64,000 nt of DNA from Sanghuangporus weigelae (lineage: Eukaryota; Basidiomycota; Agaricomycetes; Hymenochaetales; Hymenochaetaceae). The notes below the pieces were generated by a model that saw nothing but the letters and a program-made list of their open reading frames with translations, did not search any database and was not told the DNA's origin. A program made the position numbers and the translations under genes. The DNA lies in the NCBI GenBank assembly GCA_033182465.1, contig CP137326.1, forward strand, positions 372,001 to 436,000, in the 5' to 3' direction. Positions 1 through 12,796 of the stretch are shown in pieces; the first letter of the stretch is position 1, and each line of letters starts with the position of its first letter.

Positions 1-2007
1 TTCGCCGTTGTAGACTGGTCTGGTTTTATATCGGAAGGGCTCGCAAAATGAAATTATATTTCGGACTGAGCTGGTCTAGAAACAGAAAGCGGAGTTCCCC
101 AGTGTGAAAACGAGGTTGATTTCGATTGAGACGGGTCCTTCGAGTCGCAGGCGTATTCAAGAAGCACGGCACTCGGCCAAGCAACGGCTTAAGTGCGCCC
201 TCTCGGTATACTTCCATGCAATCGGAAAAGGGGTTCCTGAACTGCCCTTCGACATAAACTTGTTCCTGATGCGGAACACTTATCCAAGATAGGAGCGACT
301 GTGGAGATCTGCAATGCAAAGACGGCGGGTGACCATCGATCAAAGGGAAAAAACACGGAAGTACGACAACAGAGTATGTCAGGAAGAAGCACTTCTCTGA
401 GTTTATCCTGATCGAAGCTGAGCGGATCGATAAACATCGACGTTATGCAAAGTACTAGGACTTCCCATGGAGAGGCACGAAATTGAGTCCGCAAGGGGGC
501 AGCGGATGTCTTAGGCTTTAGGTTCATGGAGTATAGCCGTCATCTTGCCTACTCCGGTGTACACCTTGTGTCTCTTGGGACGACCCTATCACACGGACTA
601 GAAGAAAGATATGATATGTTTGGACAGGACATCTTCTTCTGCCGAGACAAACTGCGTGGTGAGTTTTGTCTTTCCGGGTCATATGAAACGGCAGGTGGCC
701 ACTTAGACGAGCTTGCAATATCCACAGAGAGTTCACATAGCTCACCGAGTTAGCCGAGAAGAATGATTCGAAGCTTCGCTCGTAAAATTTCGCAGCGCGC
801 ATTGTGTTCAACAATCAGCACACATGGCTTCTCGAACCACTGCTCCCGACGATCGCCTCGTTTCGAGCCCTTGAGACTCTCGTCCGCAAGACGTGGCGGC
901 CCGTACCAGATTGTTAGTTTTAATTACCGAGGTCTTAAGAGCAGAATCCAGAAATATGACATAGAATTGTCCCAAGGTATAGAAAAATGAATCACTGTCT
1001 ATTGAGTGGATTACCTCTCGGAGAACGCCTGTGAGCTTGTTAGATACTACCGTATGATGACTCTGTAAGTGAATATCACTTCCCTTCCCTGCCGTTAACT
1101 GCAAGCGCAAACGCCGCGGGCCGACGTCCACGAGGAGCCTTCGAGGTAAAAGGATGCCCAAGGAAGCTGGTCAACGCTCCACAGCCGCAACCCACGGCTG
1201 CAATGATGGAAGACGATGGTTGAGCAAAGGGAGAAGTGATCATGGAAGTGCGACAAAATCCGGGGTCGAGAACAAACGTTACGTGTATTCGTTTTCAGGT
1301 TCCTGTGATTAGATGTTATCTTGTCGACTACCCGCGAACGGCGGTACGACGTTCAAATCGGCACATATGCGCGGCATACAGTACATCAACCGACGGCTGA
1401 TGACTGATGTTTTCAGACGGGGGAAGGTATCTCTATTCCAGCCCTACACGTTTTTTCCAGTGAGGTGGCGAAGGTTTGATATGATAAAAATATCGTTATG
1501 TAAGTCCCCAGAAATTCCAGACTCACCACGGCAGTTAACTTAATTCTCACTCCGTCAATGTTCTAATTCAGCTGATCCTGGCGGCCAGAAGACCGTAAGA
1601 GTAAACGAAGTTTATTATTCACTGGAAGAGAATGACTAAATGTGCAAGTGCAAATTAATTCGTAACAGGACAAAGTGGAGCGGAAGTTATGCAGCAATTG
1701 ATCGTCAGAGAGAGAAGGGAGGTATAGATTTCAGATACGATAGAAACATTGTGGAGTAGCAAAAAGAAGGAACTGAGTAGCGAAGATATACCTGAGAGGA
1801 AGATCCAAAAGAAATAAGGAACGAGAAACCGTAAAGAGGCACGTTGAATGGAAGATAACGGAGACTGGTTTACAAAAAGAAAACAGGAGTGCTGATCCAC
1901 AACAGAATGAGTACGATAGGTAGGTTGACCATCCCAATAAGAATACATTTATCCAAGTTTCAGAGAGAATGCGCTGGAAAGTAGAAAAGTGTGGACTAGA
2001 TCATGTT
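1..2007. other. Left flank without a recognisable gene
   Basis: This stretch lies downstream of the Ras exchange factor and reaches the window edge. Only short open frames of about 60-117 codons occur, on both strands and without recognisable domains. Four minus-strand frames (1161-808, 814-524, 527-189, 343-26) follow each other in different phases. That could be a decayed gene or chance. No splice-consistent chain with a known family was found. Confidence 0.5.
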
Positions 2008-5000
2008 TTATGCAACGGTTGCCTGAGACGAAGAGGCTTGGGAACGGTTACCCCATCCGAAAATTGACGGTCTCAGTTCATTGGCTGCAGGAGCTTCTGC
2101 GGCGCGCTTTGGTTCCAACAGTTGACTGAACAACATGAGATCAGTCAAATATATGCGAGTGGAGCATGGAAACCTACCTGCGCCGATAGAGATCATCTAA
2201 GTCACCATGATCCTTGGCCTTGTCGAGACAGAAATGCAGGTACTGCTGAGCTTCAGTCACATCCTTGAAATTGTATGCACTCTGGAAACGCTGCATGTCT
2301 TGCACGATGCGCGCCAGCTTGTGGTATTTGTTGAAATTCAACAACTTCTTGTTCGGCTCCAGAGGGGAAGCCCGATGAGATGGATTACCTTCCCTGCAAA
2401 ACGTGAGATCGGTCAGGTATAGACCTGCACAAGACAAATCCGAAAACGATCAATATATGTCGTCAGAAACAAGGGGGGGCACGCGCTTCACGCGCACATA
2501 CCAAGGAAGGGAACCGCGGGAGGAGTGGTATTCCGAAGTCGTGTACGATATTCATGATAGTTCCGAGCATGATCCGCTAATTTACGAAGGGCTTCGAGCT
2601 GCATTTTACTCTTCTGTGGAAGCCCCTAGGAGATAATATGCACGATAAGGCGCGACGGCCGCTAACTATGAACTTAATCGACTTACCGACCATGTCTGAT
2701 GCAGCCGCGAGATAGTTGAGGAATCCAGCGCAGCAAGAATGGAGCGGGGTGTGCTAAAGTTGTTTAAAGATGTACAACGCTATGATATTGTGTATGTTCA
2801 GCACAACAACATCCAAAATAGATCATTAAGATGCGACTCACATCAGCGACTTTGATGAAGAACTTCATAAGCAGTGCGCGCCGTTTGACATCTTGTTCGC
2901 CCAAAATTGACTCAGAGACCCAACCAGTAAGTGCAGTGCTGAAAGAAGTAACCGCTTTTATATTGACCGCGGGAGGTGCACCAGGTCTTCCAAGTTCGAT
3001 CAATTCTTCGGCGGTTATTGCGCAATATAGCTGACTCTCTATTAATGACATCTGGCGCGCAAGTTCGAGGGCATCGAAATCCGTGACGGCAATTGAATCG
3101 AAGTTCCGAGAGCGCAAAGATGCCAATAACGCTTTAGTCATTATTGGACGAGGTATTTCTGATGTTGCTGAGCCACTTGCGAGCGTCGGGTTCAGAGGCA
3201 TTGCGACATCTCGTATTCGTTCATTGAGACGCTGGCGTTCACTGATCGGGCTTGGCTGGGTTGCAGTAAGCGAACTGCGCGTCATGATCAAATCGTCTAA
3301 ACGCTGCGCAGGACCGGCATACACCTCCGTCATTGTCTCTCGAACGAACTTCTGTAAGACAGGGATTGCCTCATCATCCGTACCTACCCGCCAATGCACC
3401 TCCAGCCAAGACTTCAGAAGATTTTGCACCCTCAAACGCACTGGTAGAAGCTTCTGTTGCGACCACAGTGCAGCGTCTGCATCCGTCAACCCCGCTGGTC
3501 GCGCAAGGTTGAAACGAGCAATAATAGTCTCCGCAAGACTGGTCGGAGACGTGAACAAGCGGAAAGTGAGGAAAAAGACGGCTTGGAACCCAGCATCAGG
3601 TATCTGATCATGGGCAGTCATCTTCTCTACAAGTGCTTCCAGTGTCGCACCAACCAGCTGACCCTCGCTGTTGTATGCAACATCTTGAGGCGCATAGTCG
3701 TGAGAAAGCGTCCATGCAAGCGGGACGCTATCGTCCTCATCATCTGCTTGCGGTATCGATGGTAGCTCTCCGTGAAGCAACTTGTCTTCCAGAGATCTCT
3801 GCCTCCGAGCGACGCCTGTTGTTGTGTCGTGGTCAGCCGGGGCGTCAGCATACACCTGTGAAGTTGGAGATGGAAGGTCTTTTTCAGCCGAGCCGCGGTC
3901 TTCATCCTCGTCGTCTTCTAATTCTTCCTCGATAGGCTCAGAGAAGTCCTTAGGCAGTGCGGCTATGAATGCTTGACGGTCTTGCTCGGGCAGTGCTAAA
4001 CTCGTGTACGGATACTCGTCCTCGTCAATCGCATAGGCAAGTTGAGTTGCCCATTTGTCAGGAGCATTTCGCCCCAAAGGTTGCACGGTAGGATCTTCGT
4101 CGTCAGGCTCATAGTCCGAAGTCGTTGTCGCATATCCTTCTTGCACCTGGTCGTGGAGCTCTTCCAAAGTCTCAGGCAGAACTGTTCCACCACTCGCAAC
4201 TGATACACGTTTGATGTCGTCATCATCAGCCCAGCAGTCGTCCTTCTCAATGTATCGATCTTGTAAAGTTCCAGGAACTCTTTCATACGAGCGACGCTCT
4301 GAGGACTGAACGGCCGGAGTAGGCGGTGCCGAGACATCTGATAATGATGGAAGTACAATGATATACGGCGGTGCATTAAGAGGACGTGACAAACATTGCT
4401 TCACTGCCGACGCGCAATCTGAACCCGCCTTCAGCACCTCCGTGGCCACTTTGAGCAACCGCCTCCGATCATCCATTTCTTCCTCTTCGGATAGCGGATA
4501 AGGAGGGCTCGCTGCCTGTTCCCGTACCGCATCCGCAAGTGCACAGGCAATTTGATAAAGGTTCTCTTTCGCGCCCTCGAGCGTAGATCGCTTCGTCCAT
4601 GGTATACTCTCCACGCACATTACAGCATCCACTATTGTCAGGAGCCTACATACGACGTCAACTATCTGACGCACTAGCGCAAAGAGATGGCCAGTGCTTG
4701 ATGCATGAGCCGAGCGCGAATGTGCATGTACATGACCTATAAAGGCAGCAATCGTGGATAGGAGAATGTCGTGTGTCGAGCGTAATGCCTGTTGCACTTG
4801 TGTCGCCGTACAGGGGCCTTCAGGAAAAGGCGGTGTTGGAGGCGTACCGGGAGAGTCCAACGACGAAAATGACGAGAAGCTTGAAGAACTGCTAAGTGAC
4901 ATTTGCCGTCCATGATATCCATTTCGAAGAGTTCCAACAACCCTTCGCGAGCCTCCTTTGCTAGATCGCGTGGTCGAATTGGAGTTAATTGAAGCATGGG

Positions 5001-6189
5001 CTGCGTGCTTCGCATTGTCCTTCGGTGGTGGCTTCCGCTGATAAATCTCTTCATCTGCATAAATTCCGGATTGTTCCACAATGCCATCCAATTCTTTATT
5101 CTGAGCATCGACACTATCTTCGAAGGCAGTTTCTGACGTCGAAGTATCGGCTGGTGGTGCAAAATGACGTTCAGGCAGGTCGACTCCACACTGGACGAGG
5201 ACGGCAAGAAATCGCCTGACACGAGCAAAAACTTGCCCGGAAAGCCGAAGCATGAGCTCCTCTTCCGGGTCTCTATCTTCGTCGGTTTGGAGTTCTGGTG
5301 ATGAAGCCTTCTTGCTTTGCGTAACAAGCAATGCAAGGTCGGCAAGCACTCGTTTTCGCTCTTGTGCGATGACAGGAAAGCGTCTGAGCAATGGAGCCCC
5401 TCGTGCAAGACACTCAGTCTGCTGTAAGAGAGCTCGTATGCACTGGATAATGCATGCAACGGCAGGTTGATAATGACTGACGCGTCGAAGGAGAGCCGTG
5501 TTTTGTAGAAGCTGTACGCTATGCAGAAGAGGAACCATCAACGGGTGGGTGTGGCTCGCGGTCCCAGGAAACAATAGGTCTCCACTTCCCGAGTCATGAT
5601 CTGACCGGGGTAACGGACTAACCGTGCTGGCTCGCGATGTAAAGGACGTATCCGATACTGAACGAGAATGAACTTTCTTGAGGGGCGGTGGTGGTGATTC
5701 CTCTTCATCGACTAAGCCAACGTAGTTGCTTGGAAACCAACCTCTTCGACCATCGATCTCCCCGTCCCACCACCCGCTAGGATCTCGATTCAACACGCGT
5801 ATTAGATCGCCAGCACGAAATGCGAGACATGTCGCATTTTGTTGCTGCGGCACAAAGTCGTGGAGAGCGCGGACGATCGTTTCAAGTGGCAAATCGTCGT
5901 CTTCATCAGAATACAAATTTCCCAGTTCGCTTGCCGAGGCTATAGGCCCCGAATCGAATCTTGGATCAACTGTTTGTGGGACATCCAACGAGGAGGATGA
6001 AGGATTACCAGACGAGGGAACCGGAGTGACCAAGGAAATAGAGGAGGATGTGGATGCTGTTGAGAGGCTGCGAATACGAGTCCCTTGAGGAGACTGTTGA
6101 TGTTGACGAGAGGATCCTCCTGCAGACTTGCATGAGGTGGCAGAGTACATAGTCCGTGCAAAAGAGGTGTCAATAGTTGGTGGAAGCAT
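2008..6189 (-). CDS. CDC25: SH3-domain Ras guanine-nucleotide exchange factor (Cdc25 family)
   Basis: This protein is expected to load GTP onto Ras at the plasma membrane and so drive cAMP/PKA and morphogenesis signalling. The first exon encodes about 1,115 residues. A Ser-rich start is followed by an SH3 domain at about 105-161 (ALHDF, WWDGE and WFPSNYV motifs), then a long disordered, acidic middle. A RasGEF N-terminal domain lies at about 840-960, and the RasGEF catalytic domain begins near 1040. The rest of the catalytic domain comes from small exons further left: LNNFSTPRSILAAL, then GLPQKSKMQLEALRKL, then LYLTDLTFCREGNPSH and LNFNKYHKLARIV, ending in a short tail. Domain order matches yeast Cdc25. 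Splice sites such as the donor at 2841-2836 keep frame. The start is the first ATG of the long open frame, 6189. The introns in the last 800 bases are read by eye, so exon edges there are less sure than the family. Confidence 0.93.
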
Positions 6190-7382
6190 AATGAATGTAT
6201 AGATAGGAGATGATGTTGCCCTTGAACTACGTTGTCAAGTAGATACAGGCGGAGAGCACAGCGGCACCCAGGATGTCGAGGTGGGAAGCTAAGTACACAC
6301 AGCGAAGGAGACCGCCCCCAACGGCGGTTACGACCCGAATAAGGTGGTCGACGTGTCCCAAAATACCGCTTCGGCGCGAGATGATATTTGTTTATCGCCG
6401 CTGCGGGCTAGGGGCGAAAAGCGTTGCGAGCTCGAACGCGAGCCGAGCTGCGAACCCCACTAAACAAGTATGCAGTGAGGGTGGCAGAAACCGGTCCTGT
6501 TAAAAACACACTTTTAAGTCGAGCCCGCACGTCACCCGCAGGCCAGCAAAGCCACGTACCTGTTTGCAGGCTGCTGTCTTGTCGATTTTCGAGCGCGTGC
6601 AAGCAGCGCGTCAATACCAGCCGTCGTAAAAATATCTTTTCCCCGTGATCAAAAATCCTCCACTTTGCGTCCTGCGCCTTCGAAACCAGCGACAATGTAC
6701 TCAAGAGGTATCCACAGATTTTTTTCCGCCCTTTTTTGTCGGCGAAGAGGATGAAGAAGAGAGCTGAGCCTGCTGTGAGCAGACGGTGGTTAGACGTCTA
6801 GACGAAGTTGACCCCTTCCGGTCGGACGAACATGCTAAATAGTATACTTACTATATTAGGCAGGTATCTTCCAGGCGTGTGTATAGGCTCAAAGCAAACG
6901 AAAGAGAGATCAGAAGTAAACGACTTGTTTATCTTAGTTTACTGAAGAACCTGTGAAAAGAGCCTGTCGTAACGTAAAAGTCGCTGTCGCTTATCGTAAC
7001 GGGGCAGGTTGCTGTAGTAGTAGTACTTTATATTCTTGAGCACAAATACCTCCGAAAGTCTACATCTTATCCAACTGAATTCTTCCGGTCAGTACTTCTA
7101 AAAGGCATTAGCGAATCTCAGGATTAGCAAATGATGACTTGATTGCGGAGAAAAAGTCTATTACACTCTGCGATAACAATCCATGAGTCTGAAACTCTAC
7201 AGTGGCTTTGAGTGGGTACCCAAAGCTCGGGTCTCCGAAAATGCATAAGAACTCGCGGATACATCAAATAACGGACATGCGATTCAGTTTAAATCCGCCG
7301 TGGGTACAGATTTATCTTCTTTCAGAAATCGCATTTCTCCGCCCAACATTTCCAGAAATATGAGTGGCTTCTCTTCCATTGC
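6190..7382. other. Intergenic, upstream of the Ras exchange factor
   Basis: About 1.2 kb separates the Ras exchange factor start from the 3' end of the F-box gene; both are on the minus strand. It should hold the exchange-factor promoter. I see no gene, repeat or RNA here. Short open frames on both strands overlap each other and have no recognisable domain. The part near 6290-6680 is more GC-rich than the part near 6840-7380. Confidence 0.6.
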
Positions 7383-9095
7383 CTAACCGCCGGCCATTGG
7401 ATTTCTGTGTAGATACTTCGTCACCTCGTATCGTATGCCGTCTTCTGTCCTGAGCGCGTCGTCAAGGCCCCGGCGGTTACGTCGTCCCGTTGTCGTTAGT
7501 TGTGGGAGCTTTGGATAAGTATCTGCGTCGACACCAGGACCAAAGTCACAAACGAACGCGCGACTCTGTGTCGCTCCATACAGACGGGAGCTCTCGAGCT
7601 GAATAGCGTACACAGGGGAGCTATCATTTCCGGGCGCATGCACACTCCAGCTCTCACGAATAGCGCGTATGTCCCAGAAAGCAACGACACTATGCCGGGC
7701 GGTTCCTGCAGCAATATTACACCCGGTTCCTCCACCTGAAGAAACAGAATAGATGCTCTCCGAGGCCCAGGGGTCGGACAACGACATTATGGGCGATAGA
7801 ACAGGTACAGCCTTCGCCATTGGGGTCGCGGTCATTGATGAAGTCGGCGGATTGCGCAAGTCAAACAGACGTACGCGTCCGTCGAACCAACCAGAAACGA
7901 TTATCTGCTCTGGGTTTCCCGGAAAAGACGGCGGAGGGCCTGTGATCCCGTACACCGCAGACGCCGGAGCCCTACTGGCCCATTCAGATGCCCTTACACT
8001 CGTGAGAGCTGCAGAGGGGACTGTGCTCAAACCGGTATCGCGTATGGGATAGACGGCCAATGGTATTTTCGAGCTCGCACCAATGGCGACAAATTGAGCA
8101 CCAGGACTTGGTAGGAATGAAGACCAACTCTTCTCTCCAATATCCATTTCGGAAGCTATTTTGCCGTTGCCTAAACGAAGCGTGCCTTTTCCGAAGCCGG
8201 ACAGTGAGAACGACAAATTCCCAGAGACTGAAATGCTCATGATAGAGTCTTCTCCGATGTCCAGCGGCTCCAGTTCGGGCACAAGAAGTGGATCGGACTT
8301 CTTTGGATCCGGTAAAGTCACACGCATCACATAACCATCAACAAAGCCTATGAGAAGTGTTCGGTCCTCTCCATTATCGGGTAAGAATGCAATAGCTGTA
8401 ATATCGTGGAGTGCCTGATGTTGGTCATTGGATCCATTCAAGGGATACAGTCCCTCTAGTTGAATGCCTGGGGTGCCAGCACGTTCCGACCGCTGAGAGA
8501 ATGTGTATACGTACAAGTTGCAGTCTGCAGCGATGACGAGACGTTTCCGCGATATAGCCAGTTCAGGACGGAGCCTTCCAAGCCAAGGAGCGGAAAGCGG
8601 GCGAGCAACAAAATCTTGGTTCTTCCAATTGCGCTCCGAGATCGAATTATAGCGCACTCGCTCAAATGGAGACCATACTTGTTCAATGCAAGAAAGGCTC
8701 CATGAATTACGCGGGTTTTGGCGCAAATATGACGCCCATCCGAAATGCGAGATCTGGTGAAATGCGAAGGTTACCCTCGGATTGTACTTTAGGGTCAGCG
8801 AAAGAAATTCACTCACCAGATCATGCAGATATCTGCATGTCAGAGAAAGCCTGAATAGAGAGCTGATTGATAGATGATTGAATACGTTGATTATTACATC
8901 GCTTGGAAGATCAAGCAAGGAATCCATAGATAAATCAGATCGAACATTCAAAGTTCTCTCTTGTCTGGTTTGAGATAAGTCACGACTTCTACCGGTAGCC
9001 TTTGCGCCGTGCTCCGAGACATGAGCATCTGAGCTCGTTGTCAGTGTGTTGGACTCTATGGATTGAGGCACGCGCACGCAGGAGCTCCAAGTCAT
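7383..9095 (-). CDS. F-box protein with WD40-like propeller
   Basis: This is an intron-free 570-residue protein. An F-box sits at about residues 60-100 (LPSDVIINVFNHLS, then LFRLSLTCRYLHDLV), the module that docks a substrate receptor on Skp1 in SCF ubiquitin ligases. The remaining 450 residues read as repeated beta-strand segments. One ends in a WD40-type VRLFDLRN, and others look like propeller blades (TLLIGFVDGYVMRV, VVAFWDIR). The likely role is substrate recognition for ubiquitination, but no target can be named. The first ATG (9095) gives a disordered leader of about 55 residues; a second ATG immediately before the F-box (MDSLLDLPSD) is a reasonable alternative start. The gene is divergent from the trehalase gene across 592 bp. 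The F-box call is strong; the propeller call is weaker because most blades lack a clean WD dipeptide. Confidence 0.85.
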   Translation of the reverse strand: MTWSSCVRVPQSIESNTLTTSSDAHVSEHGAKATGRSRDLSQTRQERTLNVRSDLSMDSLLDLPSDVIINVFNHLSISSLFRLSLTCRYLHDLVSEFLSLTLKYNPRVTFAFHQISHFGWASYLRQNPRNSWSLSCIEQVWSPFERVRYNSISERNWKNQDFVARPLSAPWLGRLRPELAISRKRLVIAADCNLYVYTFSQRSERAGTPGIQLEGLYPLNGSNDQHQALHDITAIAFLPDNGEDRTLLIGFVDGYVMRVTLPDPKKSDPLLVPELEPLDIGEDSIMSISVSGNLSFSLSGFGKGTLRLGNGKIASEMDIGEKSWSSFLPSPGAQFVAIGASSKIPLAVYPIRDTGLSTVPSAALTSVRASEWASRAPASAVYGITGPPPSFPGNPEQIIVSGWFDGRVRLFDLRNPPTSSMTATPMAKAVPVLSPIMSLSDPWASESIYSVSSGGGTGCNIAAGTARHSVVAFWDIRAIRESWSVHAPGNDSSPVYAIQLESSRLYGATQSRAFVCDFGPGVDADTYPKLPQLTTTGRRNRRGLDDALRTEDGIRYEVTKYLHRNPMAGG

Positions 9096-9687
9096 GATGG
9101 TAGATGATCAAGTTTTGGCGGAGTGGACTTGGATACCATCAGCTAGCTTACTCATATCTGTATTATGTAACCATCACAAGGAACCTCGCCCTTCTCACCG
9201 TCGGTGTACAGATACATACAATCGCCGAACACCTCGAATCATGAGTTCGCCTGGAGAGACAATTGCAAGTGGCACGAAAACTTTATTTCAAATTCAGTTT
9301 CAAGTCACATGCGGCAAGACAACATGATTTACGGTACGGTACGAGAAAAGCCTCGTCACTTCGTCATCGATCTGATTTCCTGAAGCGGCACCAAGCTGGC
9401 TCTCAATGAGTATCTCGGCGGTTCATGAGCTTTTCTATACGTCTGGATGTGTCCAAACGACGCCGGTGAGCAGTGCGGCGTATTCTTCGTCGGTTCGGAG
9501 GATGAATCAAGCCACTCAAATTCCGACATCAGAATGTATCCCTGACCGTGGACCGGACGAGGGTAAGAACATGATCATATGACGCACGCGTCAGAACGCC
9601 GACTGTTCATTCTTATATAGAAAGTTCTCTGGACACAATGTGCACTCCTCAGCTTGGCCGGTCATCACTCTCTCTCCTTCGGCCACC
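9096..9687. promoter_or_regulatory. Divergent promoter region, F-box gene and trehalase
   Basis: These 592 bases lie between two divergent start codons and must carry the promoters of both genes. A TATATAG at 9614-9620 is about 70 bp before the trehalase ATG. No gene was seen inside. Confidence 0.5.
9614..9620 (+). promoter_or_regulatory. Candidate TATA box of the trehalase gene
   Basis: TATATAG lies about 70 bp upstream of the chosen ATG at 9688, a usual distance for fungal TATA-type promoters. It also lies 26 bp before an in-frame ATG at 9640. That ATG would add 16 residues ahead of the signal peptide and is therefore less likely to be the start. Confidence 0.4.
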
Positions 9688-12600
9688 ATGCGGTGTCTTA
9701 GACAGATCCTGGGTGCCGCAGTATTGCTCTCAACGCACTGTGGTGTCTCAGCTTTTCCCCAGGCTGTTTCTAGTTCTGCGTCGTCTGCTACAGCGTCGTC
9801 GGCTGGAACAAGTACCAGTGCCCCTTCGATCACAGTTTCAACCGCTGTTCCATCGCCGACGGTACCTTTGACAGATATCTTACCTAGCCAAGTACCTCTA
9901 CCGCCAGTTCAGGCTTGGTGCCCAAGCGAAATCTTTTGTGCAAGACCGGTGAGCATTTTTTTGTGATTTCTTACAGTATCTTTCCCTTTTACACATGACC
10001 AAACCATATTGCTCTTTGATTCGAACGGAGATTGTATTCGTAAAGTACTTTAATGAGTATTCGTCATTACCTACTTGTCATTTTCTGAATTGTGTAATGA
10101 AATTATTTATTCTGTACCAATTTGGTTACTCAACTGCATTGGGACACGCTGACATTGATTCCAAAAAGATTCTTCAAACAGTGAATATTGCTGATTTATA
10201 CGCGGATCCAAAAACTTTTGTCGATAAACCCACGAGTCGACCACCGGATGATATAGTTTCGACATTTAATGGCACTGTTACCGCTGCTGGGAACTCGACG
10301 ACGAACATCACGGTCCAGCAAATAGTAGACTTCGTTGACACTAATTTTCAGGGGGAAGGACTGGAGCTAGAAGCGCTTGCTCTGCCGAATTTCATCCAGG
10401 ACCCGCCGTTCCTGACTAATGTTGCGGATCCATTGATCAAGGCCTTTGCTCAGACTGTCCATACCTTTTGGACACAGCTCGCTCGAGGGACAAACGAATC
10501 GACGCTATGCGGAGCAGGTGGAAATGACTGCGAAAGTACCCTCATTCCTTTGAATCATACCTTCGTGGTTCCGGGCGGACGGTTCCGGGAACAATGTACG
10601 AAACTTCTCCCGTCTAATGATCTGCGGGAATACTAATATTAATACAAATAATACCCACAACTAAGACTATTGGGACTCTTACTGGATTCTGAGGGGCCTT
10701 ATTGAATCTCGGCTCTTCAACGTTGTCAATGCTACTCTTCAGAACTTCATGGATGAATTAGAAAGATTCGGTTTCATACCTAACGGCGGACGAATATATT
10801 GTAAGTGAACCTCAGGCACGCTCGAAACTTCGTTAGCTAACCGCATTATCACCAAGATCTTAACCGTTCTCAGCCGCCTCTTTTCATTCGAGTTAGTAAA
10901 TTAATACACCAAATGAAAGGGATCGTTGATGTATCATTCTTTGGTTCAGATGGTTTCCGATTATGTAGCGGCTTCGAACGATACGTCCATTCTGGCGCGT
11001 GCTCTGCCTCTTGCGGAACTTGAGCTTGCATGGTGGCACACCAATAGAACAGTCAACGTAACAAGTCCGTATACGAACCAGACCTACGAGGTTTATAGAT
11101 ACGCAGTGAATAATTCTGCGCCTCGTCCGGAATCTTACCTCACTGGTGCGTCCTTTGCTTGATTCCGCTCTACTCGAGCTACTTGAGGAATCAGCTATTT
11201 CTCAGATTATGAAACTGCAAACGGACCTGATATTCAGACACCTCTTGACGAATCCCAGAGATCAGATATGTACGCAGAGCTTGCTTCTGGCGCCGAGACC
11301 GGATGGGACTATACTGCTCGATGGACGAAAGAGCCATTTGCAGGAGGCACGAACAACACGAATCCGCTTTTGAGGACGCTGAATATTCGAGGCACCGTCC
11401 CTGCTTGTTTGAATAGTATCCTATGTAGGTATCACTGCTACTCTGTTTCTTCCGTTGGCGCTTCTAATTTTGAACTTCTTGAAGACAAGGCCCATCTGCT
11501 GCTTGCGGACTTGTACAAACTGTCGTCTTCTTCGCAGAATACAGATGCCAAGGAACGTGCTGCAACGCATACTGCCGCTGCGGGTGAACTCCGCTCTGCA
11601 ATTCTCGATCTCCTGTGGGATCCGAGCAAGCTCGCGTTCTATGACTTTAACCTCACGTCCAACGCGAGGAATTCTTTCTTCTCAGTGGCGCACTTCTATC
11701 CATTTTGGAATGGTATCATCCCGGATGAAGTGCTGAAGAACGAGACGGCCGCATTTGGCGCATTTGCATCGATCAATATGGTACTGAAGAAATATAACGG
11801 CACGTTTCCGACCACTTTTCTGGAGACAGGCTTGCAATGGGATGCGCCAAATTCATGGCCACCGCATCAATTCATTGCTCTTGAAGCGCTTGCTAGCATC
11901 CCATCAAATATCTCGACAACGCCTGTACCATCTGGCTCCCCCTCGTTCTCGTATATACCACTTGGCCAGCTGGATCTCGACGAGAGCCAACTTCCCGGTC
12001 AGCTGATAATAGGTGGCGGGAACGCATCCGTCGGCGCGGACATCAACGCGAGAGATGGGACAGTTTTCAACGGTGGCAACGCCACTGCCAACGAGACCTG
12101 GTCGTTCACACTCCAACGCGAGCTGGCAAATCGCTATATCACGAGCGCGCTCTGCAGTTGGTGAGTCTCAGCTTTAATCAACCCTTGGTTTTTCAAAGCA
12201 ACGTCGTGATCTCCCTGTGCGCGGGCGGTCCTTTCCGCGGCTTGTCATCACCGACGAGAAGCCTGGGCGCTGACGCATCTATATTTCAGGCATGCGACGG
12301 GTGGTTCTATTCCTGGCGTCCTACCCCGTCTGTCAGATGCCGAGCTTAATGTGACACAAAGCGTCAATAACACTGGAAACGTATGTATTGACTTCAAGCT
12401 CCTCGCTTATGTATCACAAAGCTTATCACCTCGTTCCTTTCTTTCCATCTCAATCATAATATCACGGCGTCTCCTGGTCGACCTCATGCATAGATGTTTG
12501 AAAAATTCTCCGCCACAGATGTCGACTCCGCAGGACGTGGCGGTGAATACACAGTTCAGGCAGGTTTCGGGTGGACAAACGGTGTCGTACTCTGGGCAGC

Positions 12601-12796
12601 GTCAAAGTACGGGAGTGTTCTCGCAGCTCCTACCTGCCCATCGCTCTTGGGAGAAGCGAATGCGACTGGCTCAAGCTCGTCTAATGCGAGCACGAGTACT
12701 GCGTTGAGTGCCATACCCCTGGCTAAGCCACTCACGGTCATTATTTCGGTGTTTGTTTTGCTTACTAGCTCCTTCTTAATATCATCCCTCATCTGA
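9688..12796 (+). CDS. Secreted, membrane-anchored trehalase (GH37)
   Basis: This enzyme hydrolyses trehalose to two glucoses. The start at 9688 (CCACCATGC) opens directly into a signal peptide (MRCLRQILGAAVLLS...). A Ser/Thr/Pro-rich segment follows, then the trehalase core starting CPSEIFC. Trehalase signature 1 is rebuilt across an intron: PGGRFREQ joined to YYWDSYWILRG (intron about 10596-10659). Signature 2 appears as QWDAPNSWPPHQ, with Ser where the family usually has a small Gly/Ala/Val. Other conserved blocks are GWDYTARW and PACLNSIL. Many N-glycosylation sequons are visible. The C-terminus is a Ser/Asn/Thr-rich stalk and a hydrophobic tail (SVFVLLTSSFLISSLI) with nothing after it, which fits a GPI-anchor signal or a tail anchor, so the enzyme probably sits on the cell surface. 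About nine exons; all junctions I checked keep frame. The first intron (from about 9951) is long and its acceptor near 10168 is uncertain. Confidence 0.93.
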
